A DNA stretch of 64,000 nt, taken from Thalassobius vesicularis (GTDB lineage Bacteria > Pseudomonadota > Alphaproteobacteria > Rhodobacterales > Rhodobacteraceae). Within the stretch, counting starts at the first letter, position 1. Every line of letters begins with the position of its first letter. The stretch lies in the NCBI RefSeq assembly GCF_004799325.1, contig NZ_SSMD01000001.1:372001-436000 (forward strand), read 5' to 3'. Shown in pieces: positions 60,380-64,000 of this stretch. A program made the translations under genes and the position numbers. The notes beneath the pieces are model-generated. The model saw only the letters and a program-made list of their open reading frames with translations, did no database searches and was not told where the DNA came from.

Positions 60380-60394
60380 GCAATGTCTATCGTT
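60372..60394. promoter_or_regulatory. LysR-box inverted repeat upstream of fdsG
   Basis: AACGATAG, spacer GCAATGT, CTATCGTT: perfect 8-bp arms, with the T-N11-A core (ATAG-N7-CTAT) typical of LysR binding sites. It covers the lysR stop codon. A second, weaker repeat (ATCA..TGAT) overlaps the -35 at 60401-60415. Confidence 0.7.
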
Positions 60395-60410
60395 TGACGG
60401 ATCAGCAATA

Positions 60411-60439
60411 TTGATTGACGATTGAACTGAGCGTAGCAG
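60411..60439 (+). promoter_or_regulatory. Predicted fdsGBA promoter
   Basis: TTGATT (60411-60416), 17-base spacer, TAGCAG (60434-60439), 27 bases before the fdsG start, downstream of the LysR box as expected for an activated promoter. Confidence 0.5.
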
Positions 60440-60466
60440 GGGGTTGGAATTTCAGTCGAGGCCCGC

Positions 60467-60943
60467 ATGACCCAGATCACGCCCGCACCGCGCCCCGAGG
60501 ACCTTCGGGAGCTGATCGCCAGCCAGATGCATCTTGAAGGGCCGCTGCTGCCCATTTTGCACGCGATTCAAGAGAGTTACGGACATGTGCCGCAAAGCGC
60601 CGTGCCGCTGATTGCGGACGCGCTGAACATCGGCAAGGCCGAGGTGCACGGGGTCATCAGCTTTTACCACGATTTCCGGGATGCTCCGGCCGGGCGGCAT
60701 GTCGTCAAGATTTGCCGGGCCGAGGCGTGTCAGGCGGTCGGCGGCACGGCGGTGGCCGAGCACGCGTTGCAGCGGTTGGGTGTCGAATGGCACGGCACCA
60801 CGGCCAATGGCGCGGTGACGATCGAGCCGGTCTATTGCCTGGGCCTGTGCGCCTGCGCGCCGGCGGCGATGGTGGACGGGCGCGTCGTGGGTCGGGTGGA
60901 CGCGGCACGGATGGATGAGTTGCTGTCGGAGGCGGGCGCATGA
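60467..60943 (+). CDS. fdsG: NAD-dependent formate dehydrogenase gamma subunit (NuoE-like)
   Basis: A 158-residue protein of the 24-kDa NADH dehydrogenase family. The thioredoxin-like [2Fe-2S] ligands are CRAEACQAVGG (two Cys) and YCLGLCACAPA (two Cys), as in NuoE. The N-terminal helical part LLPILHAIQESYGHVPQSAV and VHGVISFYHDF are typical. In the soluble FdsGBAD complex it passes electrons to the flavin-bearing FdsB. First gene of the operon; its ATGA overlaps fdsB. Confidence 0.94.
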   Translation: MTQITPAPRPEDLRELIASQMHLEGPLLPILHAIQESYGHVPQSAVPLIADALNIGKAEVHGVISFYHDFRDAPAGRHVVKICRAEACQAVGGTAVAEHALQRLGVEWHGTTANGAVTIEPVYCLGLCACAPAAMVDGRVVGRVDAARMDELLSEAGA

Positions 60944-62457
60944 AGATTTACGTCTCGATGGACAGTGCGGCCAAGGCGGTGGGCGCGGATCAGGTGGCTG
61001 AGGCCTTGGCGGCCGAGGTGGCGGCCCACGGGCTGGACGCGCAGATCGTGCGGACCGGCAGCCGGGGCATGATCTGGCTGGAGCCTCTGGTCGAGGTGGA
61101 TCGCGGCGCGGGGCGTGTGGCCTATGGCAACGCGGCGCCTGCGGATGCGGCCGGGATCGTCGCGGGCACGGCCCCGGATCTGGGCCTGACCGAGGAGATC
61201 CCGTTCTTCGCGGCGCAAACGCGGCTGACCTTTGCCCGCTGCGGCGTGACGGACCCGCTGTCGCTGAGCGATTACGAGGCGCATGGCGGGCTGGCGGGCC
61301 TGCGCCGCGCGCTGGGAATGGACCGGGCCGCGATGGTGGACGAGGTGAAGACATCGGGCCTGCGCGGGCGCGGTGGGGCGGGGTTCCCGACGGGGATCAA
61401 GTGGGAGACCGTCTCGAACGCCAAGGCCGATCAGAAATACATCGTGTGCAACGCGGATGAGGGCGACAGTGGCACATTTGCCGACCGGATGATCATGGAG
61501 GGCGACCCGTTCTGCCTGATCGAAGGAATGGTGATTGCCGGGCTGGCGACCGGGGCGACCAAGGGCTTCGTCTATCTGCGCAGCGAGTACCCCGATGCGA
61601 TCGTGGTGATGCAGCGCGCCGTGGAACTGGCGCGCGACGCCGGGGTTCTGGGGGCGTCTGTGCTGGGCAGCGGCCATGCGTTCGATATGGAAATCCGCGT
61701 GGGTGCGGGGGCCTATGTGTGCGGCGAGGAGACGAGCCTGCTGAACTCGCTGGAGGGCAAGCGCGGGATCGTGCGGGCCAAGCCGCCGCTGCCGGCGCTG
61801 GAGGGCTTCTTGGGCAAGCCCACCGTGGTGAACAACGTGCTGTCGCTGGCGACGATCCCGGTGATCTTTGAAAAAGGCGCGGCGCATTATTCGGGCTTTG
61901 GGCTGGGCCGGTCGCGCGGAACGATGCCGATCCAGCTGGCGGGAAATATCCGCCACGGCGGGCTGTTCGAGACGGCGTTCGGGATGCCTTTGGGTGAGCT
62001 GGTCAATGGGATCGGGGGCGGCACGGCCTCGGGGAGGGCGGTGAAGGCGGTGCAGGTGGGCGGGCCTTTGGGGGCCTATCTGCCGGTCTCGAAATTCGAC
62101 ACGGCCTTTGGGTACGAGGAGTTCGACCGCGAAGGCGCCTTGATTGGGCACGCGGGTGTGGTGGTGTTCGATGAGAGCGCCGACATGCTGAAGATGGCGC
62201 GGTTCGCGATGGAGTTCTGCGCGGTGGAAAGCTGCGGGAAATGCACGCCCTGCCGCATCGGCGCGGTGCGCGGGGTCGAGACGATTGACCGGATCGCGGC
62301 AGGTGATGCCGGGGCGGTCGAGGTGCTGGAAGACCTGTGCGAAGTGATGAAGGACGGGTCTTTGTGCGCGTTAGGTGGGTTCACGCCTTTCCCGGTGATG
62401 TCGGCGCTGCGGGAATTCCCCGAGGATTTCCCGGTGGTGCGGGAGGCGGCGGAATGA
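60940..62457 (+). CDS. fdsB: NAD-dependent formate dehydrogenase beta subunit (NuoF-like)
   Basis: A 505-residue subunit that reduces NAD with electrons from formate. A thioredoxin-like N-terminal domain (1-120) precedes the 51-kDa domain: SGLRGRGGAGFPTGIKWE (NADH/FMN binding), CNADEGDSGTFADRMIMEGDP (FMN loop), GAGAYVCGEETSLLNSLEG, and the [4Fe-4S] cysteines ESCGKCTPCRIG plus the later LCALGGFTPF. Its ATG overlaps the fdsG stop. After its stop lies an 88-base spacer holding a repeat element before fdsA. Confidence 0.95.
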   Translation: MKIYVSMDSAAKAVGADQVAEALAAEVAAHGLDAQIVRTGSRGMIWLEPLVEVDRGAGRVAYGNAAPADAAGIVAGTAPDLGLTEEIPFFAAQTRLTFARCGVTDPLSLSDYEAHGGLAGLRRALGMDRAAMVDEVKTSGLRGRGGAGFPTGIKWETVSNAKADQKYIVCNADEGDSGTFADRMIMEGDPFCLIEGMVIAGLATGATKGFVYLRSEYPDAIVVMQRAVELARDAGVLGASVLGSGHAFDMEIRVGAGAYVCGEETSLLNSLEGKRGIVRAKPPLPALEGFLGKPTVVNNVLSLATIPVIFEKGAAHYSGFGLGRSRGTMPIQLAGNIRHGGLFETAFGMPLGELVNGIGGGTASGRAVKAVQVGGPLGAYLPVSKFDTAFGYEEFDREGALIGHAGVVVFDESADMLKMARFAMEFCAVESCGKCTPCRIGAVRGVETIDRIAAGDAGAVEVLEDLCEVMKDGSLCALGGFTPFPVMSALREFPEDFPVVREAAE

Positions 62458-62484
62458 TGGCGCGCGCTGGTTTTGAGTGCGGGA

Positions 62485-62535
62485 GCGAGGGGCCAGCCCC
62501 TCGCGCACCCCGGGATATTTGGAAAAAGAAGAAGG
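62485..62535 (+). repeat. 3'-end hairpin plus GGGATATTT...AAGAAG element (copy 7), inside the fds operon
   Basis: Identical over 51 bases to copy 6. It lies between fdsB and fdsA, and its AAGAAGG tail runs straight into GGGGCGGGGCT before the fdsA GTG, so it supplies the probable ribosome binding site. Confidence 0.85.
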
Positions 62536-62545
62536 GGGCGGGGCT

Positions 62546-64000
62546 GTGAAGGATTTCATTATTCCCTGGGATGACCGGGACATGGGCACGCCTGCGAAGA
62601 CGGGTAAGCCGGTGACGCTGACCGTGGATGGCGTTGAGGTGGTGGTGCCCGAGGGGACGTCGGTCATGCGGGCGGCGGCTGAGGCGGGGATTTCGGTGCC
62701 CAAGCTGTGTGCGACGGATTCGGTGGAGGCGTTCGGGTCTTGCCGCTTGTGCGTGGTGGAGATCGAGGGGAGGCGGGGAACGCCGGCGTCCTGTACCACG
62801 CCGGTTGCGCCGGGGATGGTGGTGCATACGCAATCGTCCAAGGTGCGCAAGATCCGCAAGGGGGTGATGGAGCTGTATATCAGCGACCACCCGCTGGATT
62901 GCCTGACCTGCGCGGCCAATGGTGATTGCGAGTTGCAGGACATGGCCGGGGCCGTGGGGCTGCGGGATGTGCGCTATGCGCCGGGCGAGAACCATTTCGA
63001 GGTACGCTCGAGTGGCGAGGCGAATGCGCGGTATATTCCGAAGGATGAGAGCAACCCGTATTTCACCTATGACCCGCAGAAATGCATCGTCTGCTCGCGC
63101 TGTGTGCGGGCCTGCGAGGAGGTTCAGGGGACATTCGCGCTGACCATCGAGGGGCGCGGGTTTGACAGCCGGGTCAAGGCGGGGATGGCGGGGGATGACT
63201 TCCTGTCGTCGGATTGCGTGAGCTGTGGGGCCTGTGTGCAGGCCTGTCCAACCTCGACCCTGCAGGAGAAATCGGTGATCGAACTGGGCACGCCGGAGCG
63301 GTCGGTGGTGACGACCTGCGCCTATTGCGGGGTGGGCTGTTCGTTCAAGGCCGAGATGCAGGGCGATCAGTTGGTCCGCATGGTGCCGCACAAGCAGGGC
63401 AAGGCGAACCGGGGGCATTCCTGTGTGAAGGGGCGGTTTGCCTGGGGCTATGCCACGCATAAGGAGCGTATCCTGAACCCGATGATCCGCGACAGCATCG
63501 ACCAGCCGTGGCAGGAGGTCAGCTGGGACGAGGCGATCGGCTTTGCGGCGGAGCGGATGCGCGGGCTGCAGGAGAAGTACGGGCGGCGCTCGGTCGGGGT
63601 GATTACCTCGTCGCGGTGCACGAACGAGGAAACGTTCCTGGTGCAGAAGCTGACCCGCGCGGTGTTTGGCAATAACAACACGGATACTTGCGCGCGGGTG
63701 TGTCACTCGCCCACCGGGTATGGGCTGGGGCAGACGTTTGGGACCAGCGCGGGGACGCAGGATTTCGACTCGGTCGAGCATACGGATGTGGTGATCATCA
63801 TCGGGGCGAACCCGACGGATGGGCACCCGGTGTTTGCCAGCCGTCTGAAGAAGCGGTTGCGCAAGGGCGCCAAGCTGATCGTGATCGACCCGCGCCGGAC
63901 GGATATGGTGAAGTCGGCGCATATTCAGGCGGCGCATCACCTGGCGCTGCGGCCCGGCACCAACGTGGCCGTGGTGACGGCGCTAGCGCATGTGATCGTG
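62546..64000 (+). CDS. fdsA: NAD-dependent formate dehydrogenase alpha subunit, partial (N-terminal 485 residues)
   Basis: The frame opens at GTG 62546 (VKDFIIPWDDRDMGT) and runs out of the window. It has an N-terminal [2Fe-2S] ferredoxin domain (CATDSVEAFGSCRLCVV), the His-Cys3 cluster (DHPLDCLTCAANGDCELQ), two 4Fe-4S motifs (CIVCSRCVRACEE; CVSCGACVQACP), then the molybdopterin oxidoreductase domain beginning CAYCGVGCSF. The metal ligand is Cys386 (TCARVCHSPTG), so this is a cysteine, not selenocysteine, enzyme. It oxidises formate to CO2. Truncated only by the window. Confidence 0.95.
   Translation, partial: MKDFIIPWDDRDMGTPAKTGKPVTLTVDGVEVVVPEGTSVMRAAAEAGISVPKLCATDSVEAFGSCRLCVVEIEGRRGTPASCTTPVAPGMVVHTQSSKVRKIRKGVMELYISDHPLDCLTCAANGDCELQDMAGAVGLRDVRYAPGENHFEVRSSGEANARYIPKDESNPYFTYDPQKCIVCSRCVRACEEVQGTFALTIEGRGFDSRVKAGMAGDDFLSSDCVSCGACVQACPTSTLQEKSVIELGTPERSVVTTCAYCGVGCSFKAEMQGDQLVRMVPHKQGKANRGHSCVKGRFAWGYATHKERILNPMIRDSIDQPWQEVSWDEAIGFAAERMRGLQEKYGRRSVGVITSSRCTNEETFLVQKLTRAVFGNNNTDTCARVCHSPTGYGLGQTFGTSAGTQDFDSVEHTDVVIIIGANPTDGHPVFASRLKKRLRKGAKLIVIDPRRTDMVKSAHIQAAHHLALRPGTNVAVVTALAHVIV

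Noticed and set aside
62546-64000. Selenocysteine formate dehydrogenase
   Set aside because: The metal-ligand codon is TGT (Cys386), not TGA, and no SECIS-like need arises.

Overview
This window is a chromosomal segment of a GC-rich alphaproteobacterium, most likely a Rhodobacteraceae (roseobacter-type) organism. The evidence is the gene content and order (rsfS-rlmH-gpmI-envC-like-ctpA, serC-serA with divergent serB, dapD and dapE nearby, IalB-like protein, Hint-domain secreted proteins, fdsGBA), the strong GC preference at third codon positions, and lineage-typical intergenic repeats. I see no rRNA, tRNA, CRISPR array, insertion sequence or prophage. The window cuts leuC at the left edge and fdsA at the right edge.

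Left part (1-13.4 kb): the start of leuC, an MscS-type channel, then a compact housekeeping block for ribosome silencing (rsfS), rRNA methylation (rlmH), glycolysis (gpmI) and envelope processing (EnvC-like activator, CtpA protease). After these come an AhpD-like protein behind a promoter flanked by two palindromic operators, rppH, an asparaginase, an IalB-like secreted protein, rlmN, a 69-residue orphan, a LOG-family protein and dapD.

Middle part (13.4-41 kb): two Hint-domain proteins, a secreted SnoaL-like protein, a GluR0-like ligand-gated channel candidate, dapE with an acetyltransferase and a DUF2064 protein, RNase R, an MltB-type transglycosylase, and the serine pathway (serB divergent from serC-serA). 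The serC-serA operon carries a probable serC leader RNA and a striking three-way-junction inverted-repeat structure between the two genes. Next are a LysR regulator divergent from a cupin/membrane-protein pair, a PPP phosphatase, a BktB-type thiolase, and a pbpC plus alpha-2-macroglobulin envelope-defence operon.

Right part (41-64 kb): two hybrid histidine kinases, yaaA, recQ, yggT, a thioesterase, an overlapping transporter-mepA-phytase-like cluster, a queuosine-precursor transporter, and a candidate structured small RNA carrying a 16S-like anti-Shine-Dalgarno sequence. These are followed by arfB, an MFS transporter, a small ribbon-helix-helix gene pair with a tandem operator, the NAD salvage genes pncA and pncB with a kinase between them, an acyl-CoA dehydrogenase, and a LysR-controlled NAD-dependent formate dehydrogenase operon (fdsGBA).

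The least explained signals are non-coding. (1) Seven 3'-end elements each combine a GC hairpin with a conserved purine-rich tail (TATTT...AAGAAG); each lies just downstream of a gene stop and in that gene's orientation, and one sits inside the fds operon. (2) A small-RNA candidate lies at about 51.1-51.3 kb. (3) A branched structure lies between serC and serA.
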